The notes beneath the pieces were generated by a model, which saw nothing but the letters and a program-made list of their open reading frames with translations, was not told where the DNA came from and did no database searches. From NCBI GenBank assembly GCA_027625915.1, contig JANTQA010000051.1:4154501-4218500 (forward strand): a DNA stretch of 64,000 nucleotides, in the 5' to 3' direction. Position 1 is the stretch's first letter. Each line of letters begins with the position of its first letter. This document shows, in pieces, positions 45,259-57,092 of this stretch. The position numbers and the translations under genes were made by a program. This DNA comes from Anaeramoeba flamelloides. Its lineage: Eukaryota; Metamonada; Anaeramoebidae.

Positions 45259-48200
45259 ATGAACGATCCAAATACTGAAGACAATTCAAATAATACAGTG
45301 TCACACCAAGAATTTGTTCAATTATTTTCAAATGGAATGCGTTTCAATCACAAAACTGCTCTAAAACCGAAGCAAGGTAAACTTCATTATTTCTTTTTGT
45401 TCACAAAATATTTGATTAAAAATTTCTTTCTTATTGAATTAATTTCACTTCCCAAAAAAGACTTTTCAAAGTCAAGTAATTTCATTCCCAAAACAATCTT
45501 CTTTTTTCTCAAATTTCTGGTATTAATTCAATTACAAATATAAACAAAAGTAAATAATCAACAAACCCCAAATTTTGAAAATAAAACACAAGACTTAAAC
45601 AAAAATCTCAATAATCGAGAATTTAAAGTAACAGAATCAAAAACAAATCATACTACAAACAAAAATCAAATCAGAAATAATAATTTAAAGAAGGAGAGCA
45701 AAAATAAAGGTACTAACAACAACAACAACAAAAATAATTTAAAGAGCGAAAGCAATAACAACCATAATAAAAATAAGAATAAGAAAGGTGTTCTGAAAAA
45801 ATATATCAAAAAGAAAAATTTAAGAAAGAAAAATCCTTCTTCAGGATCAATCACAAATTTACCATTCCAAGAAGTCAAAGAACAAAATGAAAGTCTTGAT
45901 CACAAAAGAAAAAAAATTCATTACGATCAAAATAACAAAAAGTTACAAAAACAAAACAACGATCCTAATTCAACAAAAAGTCGCACAAAAAAGCCACAAA
46001 ATAATAGGATAAATCAAAAAAAAACACAAAATAATCAAAATAATAATAATACTAACAACAACAACAACAACAACAACAATAACAGCAATGATCAAAATAA
46101 CAATACTAGTGGTGTAAAGCTGTCTGCTATATATTCACGAAGAAACCAAAACCAAAATTCATTTGGTGGTACAAAACTTCCAAAACTAAATCCTTGGATT
46201 TCTTCGGATGGGGATTTATTAAGTCAATTCCGGCCGAGGGCCTCAACTTTTCTTTTTGATCAAATCAATATGGGCTCTTTTGATAATCGGGATTGGACTC
46301 ATAGAATGTCAGGTATAATCTTTTGTTTTTTATTTAAAATGATTATATAATTTAAATTACCACTTTTTACAATAATCAAAAATACCAGTGCCCAGTGAAT
46401 AAAACCTGTGTCTCAAATTAAACTCGTCACTTTTTTCCATCTTCTTGTTTCAACACAACATCTAATTAACTGTTCAATAGCATACCAAAGTTCAAACCAA
46501 TTTTGAAGGTAAACTCCTTGATCTTTTTAGTAAATTTTAAATCATGAATCGATTTTTTTTCAATTTTTTTTTTATAATTTTCATGAAATCTAATGGTTTT
46601 TTTGATTGTAGAAATTTAATCCAAAAATTGTGTCCATTTTTTGAAAAAAATTTTCCAATTTGATCCGTTATTTTTAGAATTACTTTTTTAATAATAAAAC
46701 TTTAAGAAATCAATATCATATTTACTTATTGTTTATTGCAGGTTTCTTTGATCATTTAATTATACAGGTCTTCTTAAAAAAAAAAGAAACACAACTTTTA
46801 ATTTTTAAACACGGGTTAGTGAAGTCTACACTGGTTATTTTAACAACATTAACTGTTTTTTTTTAAAAAAACCTAATTATTATTACAATATTTTACTCTT
46901 TCCGAATTTATCAGTAAAGTGAATACTATTTAGACACTGATGCTAGTTCTTGGAAAAAACTAGATTTTTCTTCAAAAATCCATTTCAAATTTATAAAAAC
47001 ATAATTGTTGAAATTTTGAATGTATATTTAATAAAATGGTTTCTAGATAAAGTTAATCAAAAAAAAAAAAAAAAAATACTTTGATACGTTTACTCCCATG
47101 ATCAATGAATATAATTTTATTTTACTGTACTTTTCTAATTAAACTGATTTTTTAATTTCATATTTCCAAAGTAGTACTTAGCATACACGAAAGGAGGAAA
47201 TATGAAATTAATGAATTTTCTTAAAAAATGAAAATTTTAAAACCCAAAGATATTTAAGTTATCCACCAAGCTCAACAATCCTAAAATTCAGGACATTTAC
47301 CAATTGCCTAAATAGATAGTTATATAAAAGATAAAAACTTAAATTAATTTTGTAAACTTTGTTTAAAACATGAACAGAAAGAAATAATAGAAAATATTAA
47401 TCATTTTTTATGGGCATGTCCTTCTTATGAAAAAAATAGATTAATTTTTCACAATGAATTAAAAGTAAAAAAATCTTAATGAAATATAATTTTAAACCAA
47501 GTGATAGTTTGAACTTATTTTCATTTATTAATAATCGTGAAATCTATGATTTTACGCTTAAATTTCCGAAAGGGAATTTAAGTCTAATGACACTTAGAGT
47601 GTAATTTACACTTCTTCAATCAATAAAAAAAAAAAAAAAAATGAAAATTTTGTTTCAAATTTTGAAATTATTTGACTAATTATCACGATAACTGTCAAAT
47701 CTAAAACCCTGAAATTTTCATAAACCCGGTAATTCCATTTTTCTGATCAATTGAAACTATTAGTAAAAAGTCAAAAATATACTCCCATTTTACAGACAGA
47801 TAATCCAATTACCCAGCAACTTATAACCGTTCCAATACGGATATTGGTTAAATGTTCTGAATCTATTCATTTTAACTTTATGGTGAATTCAGAAATCAAA
47901 AAAATCCAAAATTTGTAAAATTAATTGAGAACACGACTGAAAATTGAAAATCAAATTTATTGCGATTTTCCCTTTAGATAAATTCTAAATTTATTAGGAA
48001 TCATCTTTATAAGAATTATTTTGTTGTTGCATTTATGAAATAAGAGTTTTATTTACTTTATATCTTTCTTTTAATAATTTTTTCAAAATTTTAAATTTCT
48101 ATTGAGTTCCTTAGAGGATTTATTTTTTTACAAATTAGTTTTCATAATTTCATGAAAATTTGCAATAATCAAACACCTCTCTCAAATTAAAATTCTTTCA

Positions 48201-51047
48201 AATATTTCAAAATGATGAAAATGTTTTTTATTTTAAAATTTAAAATCAAAAGTTGATTTTCATTTTCAGTTATGTTCTCAATTAATTTTACAAATTTTGG
48301 ATTTTTTTGATTTCTGAATTCACCATAAAGTTAAAATTAATAGATTCAGAATATTTAACCAATATCCCAATTGGAACGGTTTAAAGTTGCTGGGTAATTG
48401 GATTATCTGTCTGTAAAATGGGAGTAGATTTTTGACTTTTTACTAATTTTTTCAATTGATCAGAAAAATGGAATTAACGGATTTATGAAAATTTCCAGGT
48501 TTTAGGTTTGACTGTAAGTAAAAAGCAAGAATTTCAAAAATCAATTAAAAACAAAAAAAATCATCATAGTAATTAGCCTTTTCTTTATTAAACTATGAGA
48601 TAAAACTAATTTTTTCTAAAATTAAAATTTAATAGTACAAATTAAATTCTAACCTTTCCACTTAAGAAATTCTTTATGAAATTTTGATTCTGGTTAATTC
48701 TATTGGAATTATAAATTTTAAGTTATGGCTTTTTATTCAATAAAGTGAATTATTAATTTTGAGATCTAGTGGTGGCCCACAATACTATTTGGGATAATCA
48801 AATAGTTTTGATAAAAGAGATGCGAAAAAAAAAACAATTTCTTTGATATTATAATTGAAAAGGTGTGGATTACACTATTTTTACCCTTCAACCCAAATAC
48901 CTTTCAAAAAAAAAAAAAAAATGATAATTTCCTTAATTAAATTTATTAGTAATCTACTCAAGTGAAAACATGATTTCTCTATTTTTAGATTCTTTTTGAT
49001 AAAAAATTATATTTATAAGAAACTTTCAAAATAGAGACGCAATATTTACACCTATGTATCATCCAAAAATAACGAAAATATTTTTAATTATTGATTTACT
49101 TTTTTTTTTTTTTTTAATATTTTTAATTAATAATAAATTTTGAAAAGAACCAACTACCAATCAGAAAAAAAAGTATCAACAAACTCTAAAGCAAAACAAA
49201 ACCGTTTCAAATAATAGCAATAATGTCAACAATAATTTGGGTATTGTCATCAATAACCAAAACAAAAATGACAACAGCAAAAATAATAATAACATTAATT
49301 TCAAACAAAATTTTCAACGAGGGTGGGTTAACAATAATTTCCTTGGTGGAAATCCCCAGTTCAATACCTTTTCCAAAATGAATATGAATAAAAATATTAG
49401 AATGAATGAAAGAATTCAAAATCCAATGCAATCTGGTGTTAATCAAAATTATTATTATAGACAACAAAACCAATTTTATTATCCCTCAAATAATAATCAA
49501 AAAAACTTTAACTACTGGCAAAATGTAAACAGTAACAATAACAACAGTGTCATAATCAACAATGGCAATTCATCAATGAAAGACAAAAGGAATCTGAAAG
49601 TTACATCCAGTTACACTAATTTGAATTTAAATAATCAGGAAAAGATCAGGATGGGGGAGTATTTCGGCCATTCTTTACCATCTAGAAATCTTTTTATTGG
49701 TAATGGCCAAAATCAGAACAAATTTATGTCCCAAAATAAAAATAATTTAAATTATACAAGGAATAAACCATTTCAAAATTTTAATAATTATAAAGTTTCA
49801 AAAAATCAAGATCAAGATTTTCTTCAAAAGCAAAATGAAGTAAAAAATCCAAATTATATAAATAATTACAAAAATATACCAACATTGCTTGATCAATTTA
49901 GAGAAAACCCAGAAGATTTTAATTCAGTGCCACTCTCAGAATTATATAATGAATTAATTCCCTTTTGCACTGACCAATTAGGGTCGAGACTCATCCGAGT
50001 TAAACTTGAAATTTCTTCAACAAACGAAAAACGTTCATGTTGGGCAATCATTTCGCCAAAGGCAGAATATTTATTAAAAAATGTATTTGGTAATTATATT
50101 ATACAAAAATTTTGTGAAGTTGGTAAGTTTTTTATTTTTTTTTTTTTTCATTATAAATTCTTTTCTTTCTTTTATTACAGGGATTGCCTTTTATAAGGGA
50201 TGTAAATAGAACAAATCGGGATATTTGAAAGATTTAACTTCGAAATTTAAAATAGGGGGTTCTCTTTTCATTTAAATTTATTTTTTTTTTTTTTTTTTTT
50301 TTTTTAAAACTATTAATAAAAGTATTAACCCAAATCCTTATAAATTCAAACCAACACAAACCATGACAAAACTATTCTTTAAATTATTCATCAAAGAAAA
50401 CTTTTTTTTTTTTCTTTTTACCAGTTTGATTATCTTCATATTAAAATAAACAAATATCAAAACAATATTTCAAAAGTGTAACTCACCTGTAATAATAAAT
50501 TGGGTATATATAAACTAAAATTCAAAATTTTCCACACAGCTAAAATGTTCCAAAGAATTACAATAATTCAATTTCATTCAAATTGCAAATAATTTTGATT
50601 TTTTGAAAAATATGAAAAATCATTTTTTCATCTTTTAGTATTTGTTTTCATTTCATTTTTTGAATTACGTAATTCGTTTTGTTCGATCAAAATTTTTTTC
50701 AACAATTGACATTATGTTAAAGTTGAGTTGTTCCAAATAGAAGAACTCAAATAAAATTAATTGGTAGTATCTAACCATTTGATCGATCAATATTCCAAAT
50801 AGAATTTCAACAAATTTACCAATTTATTTTTTTATTTTGCTCTCTCCAAAATTTTTAACACACCCTCGATTTATTTGTATAGATACTTATTTATTTTTGG
50901 TTTTGGGAGTCTTGTAATTTATAAAAAAGTGTTAACATTTCAATTAGCGAATGGTTCTAATTTGGTATTTCTTCGTGAATTGACTAAATGAGTTTTTCTT
51001 TTCACAAATCAAATTTTGGTGTGTTAAAAATTTTGAATTGGGGTTTA

Positions 51048-51090
<43 letters not shown>

Positions 51091-54000
51091 TTATATTCAA
51101 GAGCTACTGAGTATTAAATCTTATCAATAATTTACTTTTTAATTATTATAAATCTTTAAAGGGCCTGATATTTAAAATCTCGAAATAAAATAACCCCCCC
51201 TCAAAAAAAAAAAAAAAAAAAAAACACTGGAACCACAATTTTTGAAACAAGCCTTACAAATTTTTTATTATTGAACTTTCAATGAAAAAAAGGACAATAC
51301 GAAGATTTTTTTCTAATAAATATTTGAATTTTAAAAGACATTACACAGTCTCAATTTTTTTAGTGTTTATTGGTCTTTGAAGATTTTTTTTTTCAACTTG
51401 AGTTTTTATAAAAAAAAAAAGGAAAGGAACAAAAAAAACTTTCTGTAAAAAATACCAAAATATCAATCAAAAAAAAATAGAAAAAAAAAAGAAAAATCAA
51501 AGAAAGAAAAACAAAAAATAAAAATTTTTGAAAAAAATTGAAAAAGAAAAAAAAAAATTGAAAAAGTTTAATTAAAAGTTGTCGAATTTCGAAAAAAATG
51601 ATTTTTATTTAAGAGGGTATTATTTTTACAAAATAAAATGAAATATTGTTGAGATCCAAATAATTTCTTTTAAAAAAATTGTGAGTTAGTTTATGAAATG
51701 GATGAGTTTATATCATTGAAACAATTTATTAATTTGATTATATTTTTTGAAATACAAAATTCGCATGTTTCGAATATACAAATCAAAAGAAAATAGACCT
51801 ATTATTTTGATTAGCAATTAAGTTAATTCTTGAAAATGGTCAAATATATTTTTATTTTTATGTTGGAAAGTATTGATTTAGAAAGAAAAAAAATTATTTT
51901 GTAATTATTTTTCATTATTACTACTCCAATTATAATCTCCGTAAATAAAATTAATAAAGATGCATAGGTGATTAAATAAATGAAAATTTGATTGAAACTT
52001 AACAAAACCTCTTTCAATAAAATTCAGATCTATAAAGAAAACTAACAAATTTATTCTTTAAAATTTGAAAAAAGTTAATTTCTGAAGTCCAAAAAATGAA
52101 AAAAAAATAATTGAAAAAAATTTCTATATTTTTTTTATTGATGGAAGAAGTGTAAATTACACTCTAAATGTCCCCATACTTAAATTCCCTTAAAGGTAAT
52201 TTATTGTAAAATCTGAGATTTCATGATTGTACAAGGGAAAGACACACCCAATTTTTTACATGTTTAAAAAAGCAAAAGCAAAAAATTGAAAAGAAAATAG
52301 GAAAAATGAAAAAAGTAAAAAATTTTAATTTCAATTGGGTTTATAAGAAGCAATTAGTAAAAAATCAAAAAAAAAAAAAAAAAAAAGCCAATTTTATCTT
52401 TAATTAAGGCCTCCCAAAATCACAGCCACGATACTTTTGGTTGATTTTTAATAATTTGATAATTGATCATGAATGTTCACTTGGGGATCGTTGGTCAAGT
52501 TGTTGTAATTTCTTTTTTTTTTTGAACTTATTTGCATTAAAACTTTGGTAATTTTTAGCCTTTGCTTTTTTGGTTTTATTTTCTAGTTACTCATACTTTC
52601 GTGTTTCAGTCCCTAATAAAAAAAGTTTTTTATAACATGTTATAAACGTGTTGTAAAGGTGTTATAAAGGTTTGGAATGTTATAAAATTTTAGAATAACA
52701 ACTTTTATAACATAAATATTTGTTGTAAAATGCGTTATAAAATTTGCAACCTGTTATAAGTCTGTTATAAGAATATATTTTTTAAAAAATATTGAAAAAA
52801 TCATCATATAAAAGGGAATTTTGTTATAAAATGTTATATAGATGTGATAAAAAAAGGTTTTTTTATAAGGGGTGTCACCGTATTAGCGAGTAACCACTTG
52901 ATCTTTTTCTTTTGTAACTCTTCTTCTCAATATAAAGAAGATTCAGCCAGGGTAAAAATGGAAAAAAATAAAAAATTTCTATATTTGAAAATTTTTTTAA
53001 CAAATTGTTTGGTCTTGTTCACAAGAATCTTTGTAACAATTCAAATCATTTTTGTAAGAAAAAAAATGATTTTTAATTTTGAGGATAAAATTACTTTATT
53101 CCCAAATATCTTGAAGAAAATTTTATTTTGAAAAATCTAATTTTATCTCAGAACAAAAACAAAATTTCTTGGTAAAATTTTTAAATGACTTTAAAACTAT
53201 AATTATTATAACTGCCATTCTTAAAAAAATATAATTATTTTCCATTCAGTTCAATATATCATTTTTTTGGTTAACCAAAAGTTTTATCTCAAAAAAGAAA
53301 AAAAATCTTTCAATTAATATTACTGTTAACAAAGACTTGTTATTGTATAATAATGATTAAAATTACAATAATCGTGGTAAAAAATTTTTATAATTTGAGA
53401 AATAAGATGAATTTAAAGGTTTTCTTTTTCAGAAAAAATGGAAAAAAAAAATTGATCTCACTAACAGAAAAAATATTCTTTTTTGGGTTTCTTTGTTGAT
53501 AAGAATTTTTTGACACTTGGCATATACAAAATTTCAAAAGTCGAGAATACTACCAATAACATATTTTAAAATTTTGAATTGTTGTCGTAGAATACTGATC
53601 CCTTAAAAAGAGATTTGTCATATTTCTATTTTTAGTATACACCTATGTTTGAATAATATTTTATTTTCAAGTATTTAGGATTCAAATGACAATAAATTCA
53701 AAAAAATATTTCCTCAAATGAATGAATATTTATGAAAATATGAGCATACTATTTAAAGAATAAATTTGAAAAGAAATAATTTTTCAAAATATATGACAAA
53801 AAAAGTTCCATATTTCAAATAATTAAAAGTTAAAATATAGGTGCGAAGAAATATTAAAAAGATTAACGCTTCTATTTTTAATATTCTCAATGAATTTATT
53901 TATTTATTTTTAAATATATATATATATATATATATATATTTATCTCTTAAAAATGTTAATTTTTTTGATTTTTTTATGGGTTTATCTATCTCTTTGTGTA

Positions 54001-54844
54001 AAACTATATTAATTAAAATATCCAAAAATTCTAAAAATCTATTATTGGTATTTTTATTAAAGGGTTGCCTGAACATGTTAAAGAGATCATTGACATTATT
54101 AAAGGGAATGTTTATCGATGGTCTCTTGATATTTATGCGTGCCGGGTTGTCCAAAAGGCATTTGAAGTGGCAAACTATGAAGACAAAGCAAGCATGGTTA
54201 ATGAAATATATGAAAAAAGTATATCTTTGGTGAAAGACCAAAACGGGAATCATGTTATTCAAAAATGTTTAGAATGTTTAACAGATGAACTGCGATCCAA
54301 AATTGTTTTAAATTTGATTGATCATATCTTTCAATTATCTGTTCATGGATTTGGATGTCGAACAATCCAACAATTATTAAAATATTACCGAGGAGAATAT
54401 TTTATATCAATTGTGGACAAATTACTGGAAGACCTTCCAGAATTAATTCTTAATCAATACGGAAATTATATCGTTCAAAATTTATTAGAATTTTGTGATG
54501 ATGAAAAAAAAATGCCAATCTTTCAAATTGTTAATTACCGATTTCTCGAATTTTCAACTCATAAATTTGCCTCTAATGTTGTTGAAAAATGTATAATTTT
54601 TGGAACATTGGAAGAGCATAAAGTAATAATGAATTTATTAATAGCAAATAATGGGAAAACTTTGAAGTTTTTAATGAATGACAGGTTTGGTAATTACGTT
54701 ATACAAAGGTTAATAGAAAAATGCAATAATTTTCAAACAAACCCTGTTTTAAATTATTTATTAAATTATGGTGATGAATGGAAAAAATTTTCTTATGGTA
54801 GACATATTTTAAAAAAAATAAATTCGATGGGATATTATAATTAA
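45259..54844 (+). CDS. Pumilio/PUF-family RNA-binding protein (four exons)
   Basis: Exons 45259-45376, 45551-46312, 49148-50122 and 54063-54844 join with matching phases (all phase 1) into 878 residues. The N-terminal 520 residues are Asn/Gln/Lys-rich. Eight PUF repeats follow: R1 DQLGSRLIRV, R2 GNYIIQKF, R3 ACRVVQKA, R4 GNHVIQKC, R5 GCRTIQQL, R6 GNYIVQNL, R7 ASNVVEKC, R8 GNYVIQRL. Exon 3 ends in R2 (FCEVG) and exon 4 resumes exactly at LPEHVKEIIDIIKGN, as the family alignment needs. PUF proteins bind 3' UTRs and repress or localise mRNAs. Base-contacting residues of R2-R8 equal those of Pumilio, predicting UGUAUAU plus a loosely read eighth base. Introns are 174, 2835 and 3940 bases; the two long ones contain mobile elements. 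The ATG at 45259 is the first in exon 1; earlier exons are possible. Confidence 0.88.
47240..47640 (+). mobile_element. LINE 3' end (5'-truncated, decayed)
   Basis: A protein-like reading with interrupting stops ends in CKLC, then HEQKE, then NHFLWACPSYEKNRLIF: the C-x2-C ... H-x4-C zinc-binding tail (zf-RVT) found at the C-terminus of non-LTR retrotransposon polymerases. CysCys codons are at 47351 and 47360. The 3' UTR ends with the hairpin AGTGTAATTTACACT (about 47598-47612), CTTCTTCAATCAAT and a poly(A) tail to 47640. A second copy of this tail is inverted at 52128-52235. Confidence 0.7.
47691..48514. mobile_element. Large foldback element, arms about 280 bp, in Pumilio intron 2
   Basis: Left arm (47691 to about 47975) and right arm (about 48235 to 48514) are near-perfect reverse complements, including CCCATTTTACAGACAGATAA, TCCAATTACCCAGCAACTT and GGTGAATTCAGAAATCAAAA. 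The ends read ACTGTCAAATCTAAAACC and its inverse with TA on each side (47689-47690, 48515-48516), suggesting a TA target. The centre is about 260 bp of A/T-rich DNA. Confidence 0.8.
50490..51045 (+). repeat. Interspersed repeat family B, copy 4
   Basis: Carries ATTACGTAATTCGTTTTGTT, GAAGAACTCAAATAAAATTA, ATCTAACCATTTGATCGATC and the terminal TTTTGGTGTGTTAAAAATTT with TTGAATTGGGGTTTA. It is the best-preserved plus-orientation copy and the mirror of 31465-31990. Confidence 0.5.
52128..52235 (-). mobile_element. LINE 3' tail, severely 5'-truncated
   Basis: Reading the minus strand: GGGAATTTAAGTATGGGGAC, ATTTAGAGTGTAATTTACAC, TTCTTCCATCAAT, then A's. This matches the 3' end of the element at 47240-47640, hairpin included. 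A family D-like block follows at 52410-52540. Confidence 0.65.
52611..52872. mobile_element. Foldback element with an array of GTTATAA repeats
   Basis: Ends CCCTAATAAAAAAAGTTTTT and the imperfect inverse near 52845-52872 form terminal inverted repeats. Inside, GTTATAA or GTTGTAA occurs about ten times; the first three units (GTTATAAACGT, GTTGTAAAGGT, GTTATAAAGGT) are 11 bp apart. The array starts with a perfect 14-bp palindrome, TATAACATGTTATA. It lies in Pumilio intron 3. Confidence 0.6.
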
Positions 54845-55866
54845 TACAAGAATATGATTAAAGATCAAAAAATTAAAAAATTGTTGAAAAAAAAAAAAAT
54901 CTTTCTCACAATATTTCCTTAGAAAGCATTGCTTTAATTTTTCTTTTCTCCTTTGTTTGTTTCGGTTTTATTTTATTTTTCTTATTGAATTGTATTTTCT
55001 TTGATTTCTTTCTCTTTTGTTTTTTTTTTTTTTTTTTTTTTTCACTTGAGCTTTTAATATCCAATGTTTTTTCATTTATTTATTCCTCTTATTATTGTTA
55101 TTTATTGTTATTATTTTAATTATTTTTGTTATTGGTTTTATAATATTTAACTTTTTTAAAGGATGACTATAATAATTATTTAATCATCTTTATCTTTTCT
55201 TCTTGTCACTTATTTTAATTTTTTTTATATTTCTTATTTTTCTCTAATCTTTTTGATTTAACTTTGTCAATGTTTTTTTTTTTTTTTAATAAAAAAAAAA
55301 AAAATTAAAATTAAAATTACTAAATATCGTTGACATAATGTTTAATAAATTTTTATCTTTTCAAAATCACCTTAAATAAATATTTGGATATTTGCAGATA
55401 TATATATAATATATTTATTGGAATTTGATTTTTTTTCTTTTTTCTTTTTTTTGTGTTTCATTCGCAAGAAGACTGTAATATACTGTGCTTTCCATTACTT
55501 TTTAGATATATTCTTTAAGTAAATATGTTTATTTCGGTTTTTATCTTAATTTTGATTTCTATAAAAGTATAAAATACTAATATATCCCCCAGAAACGTTA
55601 TATTTTTAGAAAAATGTTTTAAGGTTGCATATTTTTTTTCAAAAAATTTAAAATTAAAAATATTGTTTTTTTGTAAACTTTTTTATTTTTCTGTTTAATA
55701 TACCTGTATTAGAAATACTAGTTTTAATGGGATTAAAAAGGCGGGCTGTTGTTCACAAAAAAATATTTTTTAATGTAACTATTGGCTAGAAAAATTGAAA
55801 TACAATTATTAAGGTTAAATAAACTGTATTTGAAAACATTGTCTCTTCTATATTAATAAATTAAAC

Positions 55867-56400
55867 TAAACTCCTTTTCCTCAAAGGGGCACAGCCAAAA
55901 ATGAAAAAGTCACTTTATTTTTAAGAATCAACCAAACTTAGATTGTTTAGAAATACCAGAAATAATAAACTTCTTATAAGAGTCCATAATTATAAAAGAA
56001 ACCCCTGAACAAACCATAAATTTCAAAAAAAAAAAAATGTCAAAAAATTTTTTAGGCCCCATTCATTGGAACGTCTCGTGCAAAATTCTCCATTTCTTTA
56101 GGAAATTAAAATCGTTGATAATAAGATTTTTTACTTGTAAATGTATGAATTTTAAAAAGAACGTACAAAGCTTAACCTTTCTTAAGGTTTATTTCGTTTT
56201 TCAAACATTTTTTTTTTCAAAGTTAATTTTAAAAAAAAAAAAAAAGCAAAAAGTAAAAAACAAAAAATTTACAAAATGAGAAAAAATGATTTTGATCTAA
56301 AAATTGAAAATTTTAGTTTGATAAGAGTAATGAATTAAACTCATAGAATGTCTTCCATTTCTTGAATAAAACTGGGCCCCTTTGACTGAAAAAGAGTTTA
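55867..56400 (-). mobile_element. CAGTCAAAGG-ended repeat (family A), shortened copy
   Basis: Left end TAAACTCCTTTTCCTCAAAG, right end GGGCCCCTTTGACTGAAAAA and GAGTTTA. Internal TGAGAAAAAATGATTTTGAT places it in the orientation of 41777-42484. It abuts the next copy directly. Confidence 0.6.
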
Positions 56401-57092
56401 TTTTTCAGTCAAAGGGGCCCAGTTGTAATGGTATAATACGTGTATTTAAAGGGTTTGCATAGATATTAGAACAAAAATTTTATTTTGGAAATTTTCAAAA
56501 TTGATATCATTTTTTCACTTTTTTTCTTTTTTTTGTTTTGATTTTTTTTTTAAAAACGTAATTCATTTGAAAAAAAAAATTTTATTGCAAGATCAATAAT
56601 CACTTGGTAAAAACGTGTTATTCTAAGGTTATTGAATTCATGTAAAGATTGTTGAGAAATCTATTGATTTCTATTGCAATTCAATTCGATCTTTGATCCT
56701 TTATTTGTTTAATAAATGTGAAAAAGTTTCACTTCATTTTCATTTCCTTTTTCAAATAGAGACCACAAATACCAACAAACTTCGTTTTTGGGGGCTTTAT
56801 TTCTAAAAGAAAAGTATGAAAAATGAAGTGAAAAATGTTTCATATTTATTATTCAAATACCAGTAGAAGTTCAAAACGAACATCCTTGTTTTTCTCAATA
56901 GGGATTCTGGAATTTGAGTTTTTCAATTTTTAAGAAAATCTATTGATTAATTAGTTTTCTTTCAGGTATATATCAACAATTCTTTGATGTGTATTATTCT
57001 GTTTATTTCTTATTTATTCTTCAAAGGTCAATTATATAAATTAATTGATATTTGAAAAAAACGTTGGGCTTCTTTGACTGAAACAGAGTTTA
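56401..57092 (+). mobile_element. CAGTCAAAGG-ended repeat (family A), well-preserved copy
   Basis: Starts TTTTTCAGTCAAAGGGGCCC and ends TTCTTTGACTGAAACAGAG. It is the close inverted relative of 41777-42484, with shared blocks such as ACTTGGTAAAAACGTGTTAT and CTATTGCAATTCAATTCGAT. The left end is back-to-back with the previous copy. Confidence 0.75.

Larger units (their letters stand above)
46313..49147 (+). other. Pumilio intron 2 (2.8 kb)
   Basis: Donor GTATAA after ATGTCAG; acceptor TTGAAAAG before AACCAACTACC. It holds a LINE 3' remnant and a large foldback element and carries no exon that I can see. Nearby ordinary introns are 115-174 bases, so most of this length is inserted DNA. Confidence 0.75.
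50123..54062 (+). other. Pumilio intron 3 (3.9 kb) with an internal decoy acceptor
   Basis: Donor GTAAGT at 50123; the acceptor giving full-length protein is at 54061-54062. A second, T-rich, stronger-looking acceptor (TTATTACAG at 50180) would end a 58-base intron and give GIAFYKGCK followed by a stop. The interval contains a family B copy (50490-51045), an AT microsatellite (51052-51086), an inverted LINE tail and a foldback element. Confidence 0.75.

Noticed and set aside
49237-50196. Exon 3 of Pumilio read through its donor as a 319-residue gene
   Set aside because: The tail after GTAAGT is poly-Phe intron sequence and the PUF domain would be cut.
54065-54844. Last Pumilio exon as a separate 259-residue gene
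   Set aside because: Its start would be TTG, and it continues the PUF repeats of exon 3 exactly in phase.
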